Below, piece by piece: positions 51,820 to 60,892 of a stretch of 64,000 nucleotides of DNA (its first letter is position 1; the number at the start of each line of letters is the position of its first letter). The translations under genes were made by a program, and so were the position numbers. The DNA is from JADKFD01 sp050250665 (lineage in GTDB: Bacteria > Pseudomonadota > Gammaproteobacteria > Xanthomonadales > SZUA-5). The DNA lies in NCBI GenBank assembly GCA_050250665.1, contig JBFWOF010000034.1, forward strand, positions 1-64,000, in the 5' to 3' direction. The notes under the pieces were generated by a model. That model worked only from the letters and a program-made list of their open reading frames with translations. It was not told the origin of the DNA and made no database searches.

Positions 51820-53763
51820 TCAGCGGGCCGCGTTGCTGTTCATGGTCGAGTTGCGACTGGCATTCAGATACTGCGCCGGATCGCGCATGCCCGCGGTGTG
51901 GCACTGGCCGGTGACATGACCGCGATTGACGGCGCCCGAGAGCTGGCCCTTGGCCTGTTCGGTGGTGCCGTCTTCGGGATCGCTCAGCACCAGATCAGTG
52001 GCAATCTGGCAGTAGTCGTTGGTGTACCAGTTGGTCAGCTTGAACGAGGTCGTGTAGTAATTGACCTTGGCGCGACTGCTGGTCGGAATGCCGGCCAGCC
52101 AGGAGCTGGCGCCGCTGTAGGTCAGATTGGCGTTGGAGCCGCAGGCGACGCCGAACCAGTTGCCCATGGTCGCCAGAATGCCGGCGATGTTGGTGCCCTG
52201 GTAGGGCGAGCCTACTGACTGGATCAGGCGGCTGCCGGTGGCATTGTCGAGGCCGCTCCAGTAGTAGGTGTACAGATGCAGCGAGGCCGGTCCGCCCTGG
52301 CTGTGAGCGACCACGCCGAAGGAGTTCCAGGTGGCGCCATAGTTCTTGATCAACTGCGCGAACTGGTCGTGGCTGCGGTTCTGGTTGGCGTCCAGGAAGG
52401 TCGAGGCATTGGTGAACTGCGAGGCCGGCCAGACGCCGCCGGAGCAATAACCATGGACCAGCAGCAGCCGCGAACCGGTGCCCTTGTCGGCCTTGAGCGC
52501 GCGCGGGCGCAGGCCCTGGGTCATGGCCTCATCGATCACGATGGCGCCGGCGCTGGTCTTGGCGCTGAAGCTGGGCACGCTCATCGGCAGGCGTTCGGCA
52601 CCTGCCAGATTGACGAAGACATCGGAATCTTCCACGCGCAGATTGCGCAACTCGAACGGAGCCTGCGCGCCGGCCAGTGCAATCCAGCGCGTGTCCAGTC
52701 CGAAACTGACGGCACCTTGCTTGGGTTCCACCATGCCGCTGACCCAGGCCACCGGCACGGCGGCGCCGTTCTTGTCCGAACCCCAGACTTCGGCATAGCC
52801 GCGATAGTGGCGACCGGCCTTTTCGCCAGCCACCGGCACCTTCAGATCCAGACGTCCGGCATTGACCGAATTGCTGGCGCTGGCCTTGGTGCCGGCCAAT
52901 TGCAGCGTGGGCTCGACGATCGGCAGCAGATGCTCGGCGCTGCGCACCAGCGGTCGCCCGTAGCGATTGCTGCCGCGCACCGTCACCTGGGCCTGATAGT
53001 TGCCGGCCTTGTCGGCCAGAAAGTCGCCGCCGAAAATGCCGTCACCGGCCGCGCCATCGGCATGCTTGCCGTCATCGTACATGGCCAGCAATTGCACTTC
53101 GCCGTTCGGCGCGGTCACGCGCAGGCTGGCGCTCGCAATCTGACCGCCGGCCTTGGCATAAAGCAGTTCACCCTGCTCGGTCTGCGCGTACAGGCTGGCG
53201 ATCAGGCCGATGCGCTCGCCGACCAGCTGGCGGGTGTGAGTCTGGTAGGACACCAGCTGGGTGTCGGCCTGACCCTCGATCAGCACGAAGCCGCGCCGAG
53301 CCTGGGCATTGCTGCTGCTCAGTTTCAGATTCCAGGTGCCGCTTTCGATGCCTTGCAGAGCGTAGTAGTCAGCCGGAAACTTGGCCTCGTTCAATCCGAA
53401 TTCGGACATCCGATTGTCGCCGGCCACGGCGCGTGCCGCCTTTTCGATGCGTCCGCCCGGCGAGCGCAGCTGGGCGTCCCAACCGATATCGTTACCACCA
53501 AAGACCAGAAAGCGCACCGAGTCCGATTCGACCGGTAGCGCGACTTCGGCGCCCCAGCCGCCGGCCTTGTCGGCGACCATTTCGATCGGCAGCAAGGCAG
53601 CCTTCGAATGGATGGCGGCATCCGCCGGATTCAGCGGGCGCATCGCTGCGAATTCCGATGGCGGACCGGCCAGCTGCTTGGCATCCAGTGCCTGAGCATG
53701 CGAATCGATGGATGACATTCCCAGACAGCAGCCGATAGCGGCGACAACCAGACGTACCTGCAT
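51820..53763 (-). CDS. Secreted alpha/beta hydrolase (lipase-like) with N-terminal beta domains
   Basis: A 647-residue exported protein. The ATG at 53763 has GGAGGGG about 6 bases ahead and gives a signal peptide (MQVRLVVAAIGCCLGMSSID, cut after HA). Residues 30-210 form a beta-sandwich of the choice-of-anchor type (VALPVESDSVRFLVFGG), and 210-400 contain a CARDB/Ig-like pair. The catalytic domain has the oxyanion segment LLLVHGYCSGGVWP and the nucleophile elbow VAHSQGGPASL (GxSxG variant H-S-Q-G). A candidate Asp is in VLSDPEDGTTE and a candidate His in AVNRGHVTGQCH. The ester substrate is unknown. It ends STMNSNAAR, without a GFE tail. The heptamer array starts 3 bp past its stop. Confidence 0.83.
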   Translation of the reverse strand: MQVRLVVAAIGCCLGMSSIDSHAQALDAKQLAGPPSEFAAMRPLNPADAAIHSKAALLPIEMVADKAGGWGAEVALPVESDSVRFLVFGGNDIGWDAQLRSPGGRIEKAARAVAGDNRMSEFGLNEAKFPADYYALQGIESGTWNLKLSSSNAQARRGFVLIEGQADTQLVSYQTHTRQLVGERIGLIASLYAQTEQGELLYAKAGGQIASASLRVTAPNGEVQLLAMYDDGKHADGAAGDGIFGGDFLADKAGNYQAQVTVRGSNRYGRPLVRSAEHLLPIVEPTLQLAGTKASASNSVNAGRLDLKVPVAGEKAGRHYRGYAEVWGSDKNGAAVPVAWVSGMVEPKQGAVSFGLDTRWIALAGAQAPFELRNLRVEDSDVFVNLAGAERLPMSVPSFSAKTSAGAIVIDEAMTQGLRPRALKADKGTGSRLLLVHGYCSGGVWPASQFTNASTFLDANQNRSHDQFAQLIKNYGATWNSFGVVAHSQGGPASLHLYTYYWSGLDNATGSRLIQSVGSPYQGTNIAGILATMGNWFGVACGSNANLTYSGASSWLAGIPTSSRAKVNYYTTSFKLTNWYTNDYCQIATDLVLSDPEDGTTEQAKGQLSGAVNRGHVTGQCHTAGMRDPAQYLNASRNSTMNSNAAR

Positions 53764-54345
53764 GACAACCCCCCTCCCCAGGTGGACCAACAGAAAAGGC
53801 GCAGCCGCGTGGGCGACTGCGCCGGATAATTCAGTGGTTCAGGCCCCGCATACGCCGTCGACTGGAACGCCGACAGCCGCGCTTTCCCGATGCGATATCG
53901 TGAGGATGAACGAAGCGTAAATGCAAGCGGAATAAGTGACGCGGATTGTCAACAATGAGCCTTGGCGGTCCCTTGGTGCCCCGGTTGTGGGGGCCGTCGG
54001 CGGGGACGAATGGGGCTTCTTCGTCGCCGTGCTCCTTTTCATGACCTATGCTGCAGGTCATTGAATTTCTACGTCCCGCAAGCGCTCTTGTAGCCCGAAG
54101 TGCGCGCAGCGCTCTGCGGGCGGTGACGCGGAAGAGCCCCGCTGAGCCGCTGCGCGGCACAACGGGCTACACACCGCAAGTTCATGGCCCGTGGGCCGGC
54201 CATAGCGGGGCTCCGGCGCGCGTGGACTTGGTTGAGCGCGCAGCAAAGGCGCGCTAGACGCGAAAGCGGGAATCCACGAAGTACCTCCAAGCACTGGATT
54301 CCCGCTTTCGCGGGAATGACAACTCATGCTGTTGTACGCGCCATC
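53764..54345. other. Intergenic with TAGCCCG palindrome and a long hairpin
   Basis: Contains a TAGCCCG palindrome at 54090-54170 and an inverted repeat with perfect 18-bp arms at 54259-54312. Short open frames in between are repeat artefacts. Sequence near 54207 (GGGGCTCCGGCGCGCG) also occurs in similar form near 8624. Confidence 0.6.
54259..54312 (-). terminator. Long hairpin downstream of the GNAT gene
   Basis: CGCGAAAGCGGGAATCCA at 54259-54276 pairs exactly with TGGATTCCCGCTTTCGCG at 54295-54312 across an 18-base loop. It lies about 30 bases past the stop of the minus-strand acetyltransferase. The TTCCCGCTTTCGCGGGAATG half is a common dispersed hairpin in proteobacteria, so it may be a repeat element rather than a dedicated terminator. 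Confidence 0.55.
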
Positions 54346-55023
54346 TCAGCGTCTGGACACCACCCGCACCACCACCTCGCGATAGTCGACGAATCCCATT
54401 TTCAGGTACAGCGCATGGGCACCTTCGTTGGCGCTCATGACGTGCAGGAAGGGTGTCTGTCCGCGCCGCATCTGGATGCGGATCAGCTTGTTCATCAGTC
54501 GACGCGCATGTCCGCGCCCCTGGAAATCGGGGTGGGTACAAACGCCGCTGATTTCCCGCAGCGTGCCGGCATGCATGCGCTCGCCGGCCATCGCGATCAG
54601 TCGCGAGCCTTCGAAATAACCGTAGTACTCGCCGAGCTCGATGGTGCGCAAGCCAAAGGGTCCGGGCTGAGTCAGTTGCGCCAATGCCACTGCCTGCTCG
54701 GCATGCTCAGGACCGAGGGCAATGGCATCGGGCGCTTCGTCGGAGTCAGGCGCCGGCCCGTCCCAGGTCATCTTGCACATGTGTGATTCGACATCGATCT
54801 GCCAGCCATCCGGGGCGGCGCCTGCCCAGCGTTCGACGTAGAAATGTTCGTCCGGTTCGCAGTAGGGAATCAGGTCCGCGAACTCCGGATGGTCAGGATC
54901 GGCAAAGCCGACAATCGGCGAGAACCCGCGGGTATAGCGCCGCGCTCGGCTGGTGCCGACGGAGAAACACTGCTGCGGACCTGACAGCGAATTCCAGATG
55001 ATGTTGTCGAGCAGGTGTTTCAT
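54346..55023 (-). CDS. GNAT family N-acetyltransferase
   Basis: A 225-residue cytosolic protein. The C-terminal half carries the GNAT core: strand 4 REISGVCTHP, then the acetyl-CoA-binding loop DFQGRGHARRLMNKLI (Q-x-x-G-x-A), and the strand-5/helix region FLHVMSANEGAHALYLKMGF. The N-terminal half (FSVGTSRARRYTRGFSPIVG) has the layout of FR47-like two-domain acetyltransferases, with a degenerate first GNAT fold. The ATG at 55023 is the only good start, although no strong ribosome site is seen. The acceptor is unknown, possibly an amino acid or a protein N-terminus. Confidence 0.87.
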   Translation of the reverse strand: MKHLLDNIIWNSLSGPQQCFSVGTSRARRYTRGFSPIVGFADPDHPEFADLIPYCEPDEHFYVERWAGAAPDGWQIDVESHMCKMTWDGPAPDSDEAPDAIALGPEHAEQAVALAQLTQPGPFGLRTIELGEYYGYFEGSRLIAMAGERMHAGTLREISGVCTHPDFQGRGHARRLMNKLIRIQMRRGQTPFLHVMSANEGAHALYLKMGFVDYREVVVRVVSRR

Positions 55024-55176
55024 CTAGCGGATCTGGGGGCTGACGGACTGTTGCAGAGACTACGCCAAGCCAGGGTACCGACCTCAAGGGCGAGCCCGGC
55101 GAAGTCAGGACTTTGCCTGCGATGGTTCGTCCCAGGGATTGAGTCTTTGCCTGCACCCTCTCACTGCATTCGGCGA

Positions 55177-56463
55177 TCAGCGCTGCACCCGCCAGATCTC
55201 GAATCGAGCACCCACGCGGCGATGGAAATACAGGGAGCGCTCGTCCGGTGACAGCGCCGGGGCCTCGATGAAGTCATCGACGATCCGCACCCGTTGCGGC
55301 GCTTCGAAGGCTGCATCCCCACGCCAGCGGGTGCTTCGGTAAATTGCGAACTCACCGTCGGCATAGCGGCTGAAGTACAGCTCCAGACCGTTGCGCGACA
55401 GACAGGGGGCGTATTCGAGATCGGTGCTGTTGATGGTGGCCAGCAGTTCGCCGCTGTTCGCGAGGCGCGCGAAGCCATCACTGTTGCGTGCGGCTATCGC
55501 AAGATCCGCGGCATCGGGAAAGGCCGAGCCACTGAAGGTGCCATCGACGAAGATCAGCGTCTGGCCGTCGGCACTGATTTCGGCATCAAAATTGACCTGT
55601 CCCGGGATGCTGCGGCTGATACCCGGCACCAGACCCACATCGGTCACGCTGCCCTGGTCGAAGCGGCCCTGATACAGCGTGGACAGGGTCTGCGCGTAGG
55701 ATCGTGTGGACACGAAATAGAAGCGCTGCTGATCATCCAGGCTGGCCACGCCGTCCAGTACCGGCGAGTTGGCGCCGCTCACCGGGCCGCGATAGTCGAA
55801 CACGACATCGCTGACGCGCTCGGCATAGTGCAGATCGGTGTTGACCTCCGGCGCATTGGAATTGTTGAACAGCAAGTAACGCCCATCGCGGGAAATGAAG
55901 GGCTCCATGGCGTCTTCGGTGTAGCCGCGAATGTTGACCGGCTGCGGGTTGCCGAAGGCCAGGTATTCAGGGGCGACCGGTGGCGTATCGCAGCGCCCTT
56001 GCTCGCGCACGCCGGCAAACTGCTGGAGTTGCGAAGTCTTGGCGCCATCCAGCCCGGTCAGCGTGGCCAGTCCGTGGGTGCAGTCGTCGAAGCGCAGGCT
56101 CAAGCTGCCCCAGACCTGGATGCTGGCAAGCGGCTGAGTGAATACGCCGCCGCCGCCGCGGAACAGGTTGAGCGTGATGGGCACGCCCAATTCCACGCTG
56201 CCGGCAAAGGTCTCGCTGACCAGCCACAAACGCTGACCCTGTGCGTCGTAGCCGTACCAGGTCACCACCAGTCCCGATTCCGCCACCAGCACCGAATAGC
56301 CCTCACCATTGCTGGCGGGGTCGTACCAGGCGCCGGACAGAGCCTGCGGACGCGGCAGCACCGTGGCCGCGAGCGAAGCGGGCAGCAGCGCCGCGCACAG
56401 GATCAACGCTGCGATCAGCTGCCTGGTCCGTACGGCATGTGGTGATGCTGAAAACCCCGTCAC
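55177..56463 (-). CDS. Secreted PD40/TolB-like repeat protein
   Basis: A 428-residue exported protein with GTG start at 56463 and signal peptide (QLIAALILCAALLPASLA). Residues 35-120 match a domain often seen in this bacterial group: LSGAWYDPASNGEGYSVLVA, then WYGYDAQGQRLWLVS. Residues 150-425 are WD40-like PD40 repeats (EPFISRDGRYLLFNNSN, DAEISADGQTLIFVDG, APCLSRNGLELYFSR, APALSPDERSLYFHRRV). TolB-like propellers bind peptides or polysaccharide-associated proteins. No enzymatic residue is visible and no partner operon is present. It ends FEIWRVQR without a special tail. Confidence 0.8.
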   Translation of the reverse strand: MTGFSASPHAVRTRQLIAALILCAALLPASLAATVLPRPQALSGAWYDPASNGEGYSVLVAESGLVVTWYGYDAQGQRLWLVSETFAGSVELGVPITLNLFRGGGGVFTQPLASIQVWGSLSLRFDDCTHGLATLTGLDGAKTSQLQQFAGVREQGRCDTPPVAPEYLAFGNPQPVNIRGYTEDAMEPFISRDGRYLLFNNSNAPEVNTDLHYAERVSDVVFDYRGPVSGANSPVLDGVASLDDQQRFYFVSTRSYAQTLSTLYQGRFDQGSVTDVGLVPGISRSIPGQVNFDAEISADGQTLIFVDGTFSGSAFPDAADLAIAARNSDGFARLANSGELLATINSTDLEYAPCLSRNGLELYFSRYADGEFAIYRSTRWRGDAAFEAPQRVRIVDDFIEAPALSPDERSLYFHRRVGARFEIWRVQR

Positions 56464-56528
56464 CGGCGCGTTCCCTCAAGGCTCCCTCTGCGATGCTTCC
56501 ACAGAGGCCCAGAATGCGCCATTCCCAA

Positions 56529-56555
56529 TGTAGGAGCGCCCTCGCGGCGCGACCG
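56529..56555. repeat. GTAGGAGCG palindrome (half copy)
   Basis: TGTAGGAGCGCCCTCGCGGC then GCGACC resembles one arm of the element at 32375-32455. It lies between the PD40 protein and the EreA/ChaN-like gene. Confidence 0.6.
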
Positions 56556-56666
56556 CTCGTCTGGCTCTGGCGACGGTTCGGTCGCGACACGAATGCTGCA
56601 CTTGCGAAGAATCGAAGCACCGTTGCGAGCTTGCCGCAGCTCTCACCCCGCGCGGCCACGGCTGCG

Positions 56667-57494
56667 TCAATTCGGGTCCGGCGCGGGCCTCCCCAGCAGC
56701 CTGGCGACACTGAATTCGGGCAATACCAGCCGCAGATCGTAGGGGTGCCCCTGCTCAACCCGGCTGGTGGCGCTCGAGTTGCCGATCTGAATGGGGCCGC
56801 AGGAACCTCGGCAGCCCCAGAACTCGCCGCGGCTGGCTTCGATATTCACCGCGAGTGGCTTGAGGTCGGCGAGATAGCTGCCCATGGGCTGCTGCATTTC
56901 CGGCGGCGCATATCCCGGTTTTTCCTGCATGGCGTGGACATTGCCGGTGAGTACCAGCAGACGACGTTCAGGGTGCGCGACAAACTCGGCGCGCAGGGTA
57001 TCGGCCATCATCCGGTCACGCGAGTGATGGTCGTGCGCGGTCTGCGGCGCCAGGTCATAGGCCAGCAGATTGATATCGCGCCCGGCTTGGCGCAATTGCC
57101 TCACGGCGTCGATCAGCTCCAGCATGTCTTCGCTGCGTCGCCCGTCGTGCTGATCGTTGCTGACGCGCCAGAACGGCGATTCCCGCAGCGCGGCACCGGC
57201 GGCGCTGCCGTCGTCGGCATCGAGGAATGCGTCCAGGCTGGTCTGCTCGCTGCGCCAGACCTCCAGTCCCAGCGTCAGCGCATCCGCTTCCGGCTGAGCG
57301 CGGATGAAGGCGGCGACGAAGCGCGGAATCTCGCGCGTGCCGTGTTTCTCGCCCAGCAAGATCACCCGTGATTGGCTGCTGTGCGATTGCAGCCAGGTCA
57401 CCGGATCCGCCTCGGCGGCGTTCTTCGCCTGCGCCATGATTGGCGTGGAGAAGACCAGGGAGACAGCCAGCAATAGGCTCGGGATGAAGGGCAT
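56667..57494 (-). CDS. EreA/ChaN-like secreted protein (TIKI superfamily)
   Basis: A 275-residue exported protein. The ATG at 57494 has AGGAA 8 bases ahead and gives signal peptide MPFIPSLLLAVSLVFSTPIMA. The sequence ILLGEKHGTREIPRFVAAFI with LGLEVWRSEQTSLDAFL, then SRDRMMADTLRAEF and LLVLTGNVHAMQE, matches the superfamily that includes haem-associated ChaN lipoproteins and erythromycin-esterase-like proteins. The metal-site histidines expected there are H in GEKHG and H in GNVHA, and both are present. ChaN-type proteins bind haem or cut peptides; the role here is open. It has no lipobox, so it is likely soluble in the periplasm. Confidence 0.75.
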   Translation of the reverse strand: MPFIPSLLLAVSLVFSTPIMAQAKNAAEADPVTWLQSHSSQSRVILLGEKHGTREIPRFVAAFIRAQPEADALTLGLEVWRSEQTSLDAFLDADDGSAAGAALRESPFWRVSNDQHDGRRSEDMLELIDAVRQLRQAGRDINLLAYDLAPQTAHDHHSRDRMMADTLRAEFVAHPERRLLVLTGNVHAMQEKPGYAPPEMQQPMGSYLADLKPLAVNIEASRGEFWGCRGSCGPIQIGNSSATSRVEQGHPYDLRLVLPEFSVARLLGRPAPDPN

Positions 57495-57727
57495 GGCAGT
57501 GGATTCCTGAGGGTTTCGCTCGACTTGGATGCCTGCGCCGGCAAATTCAAGCGCAAGAACTGCGCGAGACTCGGGAGTCATCAAAGCAGTTTGAAAAACA
57601 TGCGGCGCGGACCGATGGCTGCGTTGCGCGGTGCTCGCTCCTTCGCCTGTCTATCTGATGTGTCTCGGTCGCTGCGCTCCGGGCGCCTTGCCCTCGGCCT
57701 GCGCGCTACGGTTCTTCAATCTGTTCA

Positions 57728-58369
57728 TCAGCAAAACACCACCAGCGACCCAGTCTTGATCGATGCCTCACACGCTCGAATGAGTCGGATGCAACTGAAG
57801 GACTCGATGCCGTACCGAGACCATGGCTCCGAGCCAATGCCAGGCTCTCTTGCCGCAGCCCAGATCTCGGGTGACTCTGGGGTCATGGTCATCGGCAACT
57901 CCAGCACCGAGGCCAATAATCTGCATTCGGACAACAGTCGGTATGAAGAACCAATACCTCCGCCGACTTGCTTGAAACAAGCCGGTCCGGGATTGACCAC
58001 ACGCTCGAAATCTTGCGGGACGTAATACCCTTCGCCGTCGCCATGCAGCATCAAGTGCTGAAAAGGCAGCGCGCTTACGTCGCCATTTTGGACATGGGCG
58101 TAGTATTCGCCCACAACGGCGTCATCCCGGATCAGCTCGCCATTCGGAGCATATAACTCACGATTCAGCGCTGTGTAGGCGGCAATTCGCCGGAGTTGGT
58201 GCAATCCGGTATAGCCCCACATCTGGCACGAGAACCTCTGGTCTTGCGGCACATCTTCGGGTTCGACGTGTGGCTTCAAACCTGCGGCGACCAGGCTTTG
58301 ATTGAGTGCTTCAATGGCAGGTCCCCAGGTGTCCTTCTCGCTCCCGAGCAAGCCATATCTTGCAGCCAT
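57728..58369 (-). CDS. Conserved-looking protein, unknown function
   Basis: A 213-residue cytosolic protein by the ATG at 58369 (MAARYGLLGSEKDTWGPAIE). The frame stays open upstream, but that part looks non-coding; no good ribosome site supports either choice. Visible phrases include FSCQMWGYTGLHQLRRIAAY, LYAPNGELIRDDAVVGEYYA and PFQHLMLHGDGEGYYVPQDF, followed by GGGIGSSYRLLSECRLLASV. I recall similar sequences in proteobacterial hypothetical proteins, some near toxin genes, but no domain name is certain. It lies alone, between an exported EreA/ChaN-like protein and an SGNH protein. Confidence 0.6.
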   Translation of the reverse strand: MAARYGLLGSEKDTWGPAIEALNQSLVAAGLKPHVEPEDVPQDQRFSCQMWGYTGLHQLRRIAAYTALNRELYAPNGELIRDDAVVGEYYAHVQNGDVSALPFQHLMLHGDGEGYYVPQDFERVVNPGPACFKQVGGGIGSSYRLLSECRLLASVLELPMTMTPESPEIWAAAREPGIGSEPWSRYGIESFSCIRLIRACEASIKTGSLVVFC

Positions 58370-58792
58370 CCTGGATACGGAAGTCAGCGCTCGAACCCAT
58401 TTCGGCTGGGAGGCCACGAGCGCTGCCTGAAACTCCGACCGCTCGCCAACGCTTAAATTGAGACCCAATGGCTCCCTCCGAATCCCTCTTGCCGCGCGGC
58501 AATGGTTGAACTCTGGCAATTGTCGAGGCGACCGCACCGGGTCTCGATCACGGCCACTGGCTGTGCTGATGATGCTAACGGAATGGCCGGCTTGCCTGAA
58601 ATGGGCCGCTCCGTCGGCTCGGAAACGGGCATTGCCTGAGTCGCGATGGACGCCTTGCGCTGGGACTTGAGCCGTCGATGAACGCGGCGACGAGAACCGA
58701 GCGCAAAACGGAGGAAAAAAGGAGGCTTTCCGGAGGTGTTCCGAGCAGACCTCTGGCAGGCTGACCGCTGCGAATCATCAGGAGATGCCTGG
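58370..58792. other. Divergent intergenic, promoter region
   Basis: This stretch separates the two divergent genes. It lacks obvious palindromes. The plus-strand gene has AGGAG at about 58780. No other gene was recognised. A short open frame at 58458-58670 is not convincing. Confidence 0.45.
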
Positions 58793-60235
58793 ATGAAGAT
58801 GGTGCTGGCCATGAGTTGCGCCTTGTTGTTGGCCCAGGCGGCGGTGGCGTCCCCGGCAGGTTATCGTTTCGGCGCGGTTGCCGATCTTGATGGCGATCCG
58901 CAGACCGGGTGTTCCCTGGTCGATGTGGCCGGCGCGCCGGAGGGCCTGGAACTGCGCATCAGTGCGGAATCTGATCGCACCAGAATCACCGAACGTCGGG
59001 TGGAGGTGTGTCGCGGCGGCGCCTGGCATTGGCTGCATCGCGAGTCGACGGCGCGCACCTTGCAGCTGGGACAGGGGCCATCGGGCAGTGATTTGCTGGC
59101 CTATTCGATACCGCTGGACTGGATCGCGCCGTTTCGGTTCCTGCCGCTCAAGTTCCATGCGGAACGTCTGGATGTGCCGGCCAGCGATGCCTTGGCCACG
59201 GACCATCAATGGCAAACCCTGAGCGTATCTCTGGTGGGTACCAGTCAGCCGGTACCAGGCCCGGGCCCTTCCGGCCTGCTGTTGCTGGTGGTGTTGCTGC
59301 TGGTGCTGACGCGGTTGCGGTTGCGCTCAGCGCCGATCCAGGGTGCAGCACTGACGCTGTTGCTGCTGCTGGCTGGCGCGCTGACACCCATGCCGGAGTC
59401 GGCCATTGCCAATGACCCGGCTCAGCAACAGGCGATTGCAACCGATCCCGGCAATGACGTCGGCGATGCCGGCGCAGACCTGCTTCAGGTTGAAGTGCTT
59501 TCCGACGGCGCCGGGCTGCACTTTCGCGTCGCGGTGAACAACATCGAGGACGACGGACTGGCAAATCAGGCCAAGGTCCTGTTCATCGGCAACAGTCTGA
59601 CCTACACCCACAATGTGCCGCAGATGCTGCAGGCCATTGCCTTGCAGGCGGGAAAGCGGCTGAGCGCCGATGCCATCACGCTTCCCGGAGTTTCGCTGGA
59701 AGATCACTACCGCGCGCGCACCGCCCACGAGGCCCTGGCCAACGGGCACTACCAGTTCGTGATCATGCAGCAAGGACCGTCATCCCTGCCCGAGAGTCAG
59801 TCCCATCTGCGCGACTGGAGCGATCGCTTCAACACCCTGATTCGGGCCGGCGGCGCGCGACCGGCGCTGTATATGGTGTGGCCCGACGCCTCACGCCTGG
59901 CCTACTTTGACGCGGTACACGCCTCCTATTCGAACGCCGCGCTGGACGTCGGGGGCATGTTCATCCCGGCAGGTGAATCCTGGCGGCTGGCCTGGCTCAC
60001 CGATCCCGAGCTGCCTTTGTACAGCGCCGATCTGTTCCATCCCTCGCCGCTGGGCAGCTACGCGGCTGCGCTCACCTTGTTTGCATCGCTCTATCGTCAG
60101 TCACCCGTGGGCCTGTCCGGGCAATTCACCCTGGCGGATGGTCAACGCCTGGTCTTCCCGGAAACCCAGGCGCGCGCCGTCCAGACCGCAGCCTGGAACG
60201 CCCATCTGCAGTACGGTCGTGCCGGAGAGCCGTAG
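58793..60235 (+). CDS. Exported protein with internal sorting-like tail and second signal-like helix, then an SGNH hydrolase domain
   Basis: A 480-residue protein starting at ATG 58793 with AGGAG 8 bases ahead (MKMVLAMSCALLLAQAAVAS signal). Residues 22-155 form a beta-rich domain (YRFGAVADLDGDPQTGCSLV). Residues 160-185 read VPGPGPSGLLLLVVLLLVLT then RLRLRS, which looks like a C-terminal sorting tail but is internal. A second hydrophobic segment ALTLLLLLAGALTPMPESAI resembles a signal peptide. The last 250 residues hold an SGNH esterase core: KVLFIGNSLTYTHNVPQM (Ser), and SADLFHPSPLGSY (Asp/His dyad). The frame is intact through both segments. It may be a fusion of two exported proteins or a two-helix membrane-anchored enzyme. 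Confidence 0.75.
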   Translation: MKMVLAMSCALLLAQAAVASPAGYRFGAVADLDGDPQTGCSLVDVAGAPEGLELRISAESDRTRITERRVEVCRGGAWHWLHRESTARTLQLGQGPSGSDLLAYSIPLDWIAPFRFLPLKFHAERLDVPASDALATDHQWQTLSVSLVGTSQPVPGPGPSGLLLLVVLLLVLTRLRLRSAPIQGAALTLLLLLAGALTPMPESAIANDPAQQQAIATDPGNDVGDAGADLLQVEVLSDGAGLHFRVAVNNIEDDGLANQAKVLFIGNSLTYTHNVPQMLQAIALQAGKRLSADAITLPGVSLEDHYRARTAHEALANGHYQFVIMQQGPSSLPESQSHLRDWSDRFNTLIRAGGARPALYMVWPDASRLAYFDAVHASYSNAALDVGGMFIPAGESWRLAWLTDPELPLYSADLFHPSPLGSYAAALTLFASLYRQSPVGLSGQFTLADGQRLVFPETQARAVQTAAWNAHLQYGRAGEP

Positions 60236-60264
60236 CCGGAAAGATGCCGACAGCAGCCGGGTGC

Positions 60265-60890
60265 TCAGCTCTCGAAGCCATCCTCAAACAGGGTCGGGAG
60301 CAAGCAAGTGGAGTTACTCTCGAAGCGCGAGACGCTGCCCGGTTGCAGCAGGTACAGCTCGCCAGCTTCGTCCTCGCCAAAGCCATAGACATTGCCGGGG
60401 ACGATCATCCACTGAGTTGAGCTCCAGTTGCCGGGACTGGTTTCGTTGGCGAAGAACACCTGTCGTGAGCAGAAATCGGCGTAGACATACGTGCCGCGCA
60501 GTCCCTGGATGCAGCCGCGATAGCGATAGCCGCCGGTGATCGAACAGCGGCCGCCATTGTGGTCATAGCTCAGGATGGGGTCGACAAAGCTGCCGGAGCA
60601 GCTGCCTGGCCCGGCAATATTGCCTTCGCGACAGTTCCACCCGTAATTCAAGCCGGATCGGCCAGATTCGGATTGCCGGCCGACACGCTGTAGCGTGCGA
60701 TGACCGTCGTCAGTGCATTGCCGCCGGTGCCGCTGCGCGTGTAGTTGACGTAGAAGTAACCGTTGCTGGCGTAGTCCGGATGGAAGGCCAGGCCCAGCAA
60801 ACCACCCTCGAGCGTGGTGTTGACCAGCGAACTGATGTCGAGAAAGTCGCTGCCGACGTTGCCACTGCCCAGCCAGTCAGCTTGCCCGGT
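60265..60890 (-). pseudogene. Glucose/sorbosone-type PQQ-dependent sugar dehydrogenase remnant
   Basis: Two minus-strand fragments in different frames. Fragment 1 (about 60655-60890) reads DFLDISSLVNTTLEGGLLGL, then AFHPDYASNGYFYVNYTRSG and VIARYSVSAGNPNLADP, the N-terminal third of this family. At about 60650 it hits a TGA. Fragment 2 (60265-60651) reads LNYGWNCREGNIAGPGSCSG, then LRGTYVYADFCSRQVF and VYGFGEDEAGELYLLQPGSV, the C-terminal part, ending CLLPTLFEDGFES with the GFE tail. The central region is missing, and the 5' end is lost where the neighbouring lipoprotein gene ends (60893). A functional enzyme is therefore unlikely. Confidence 0.82.
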
Positions 60891-60892
60891 TT

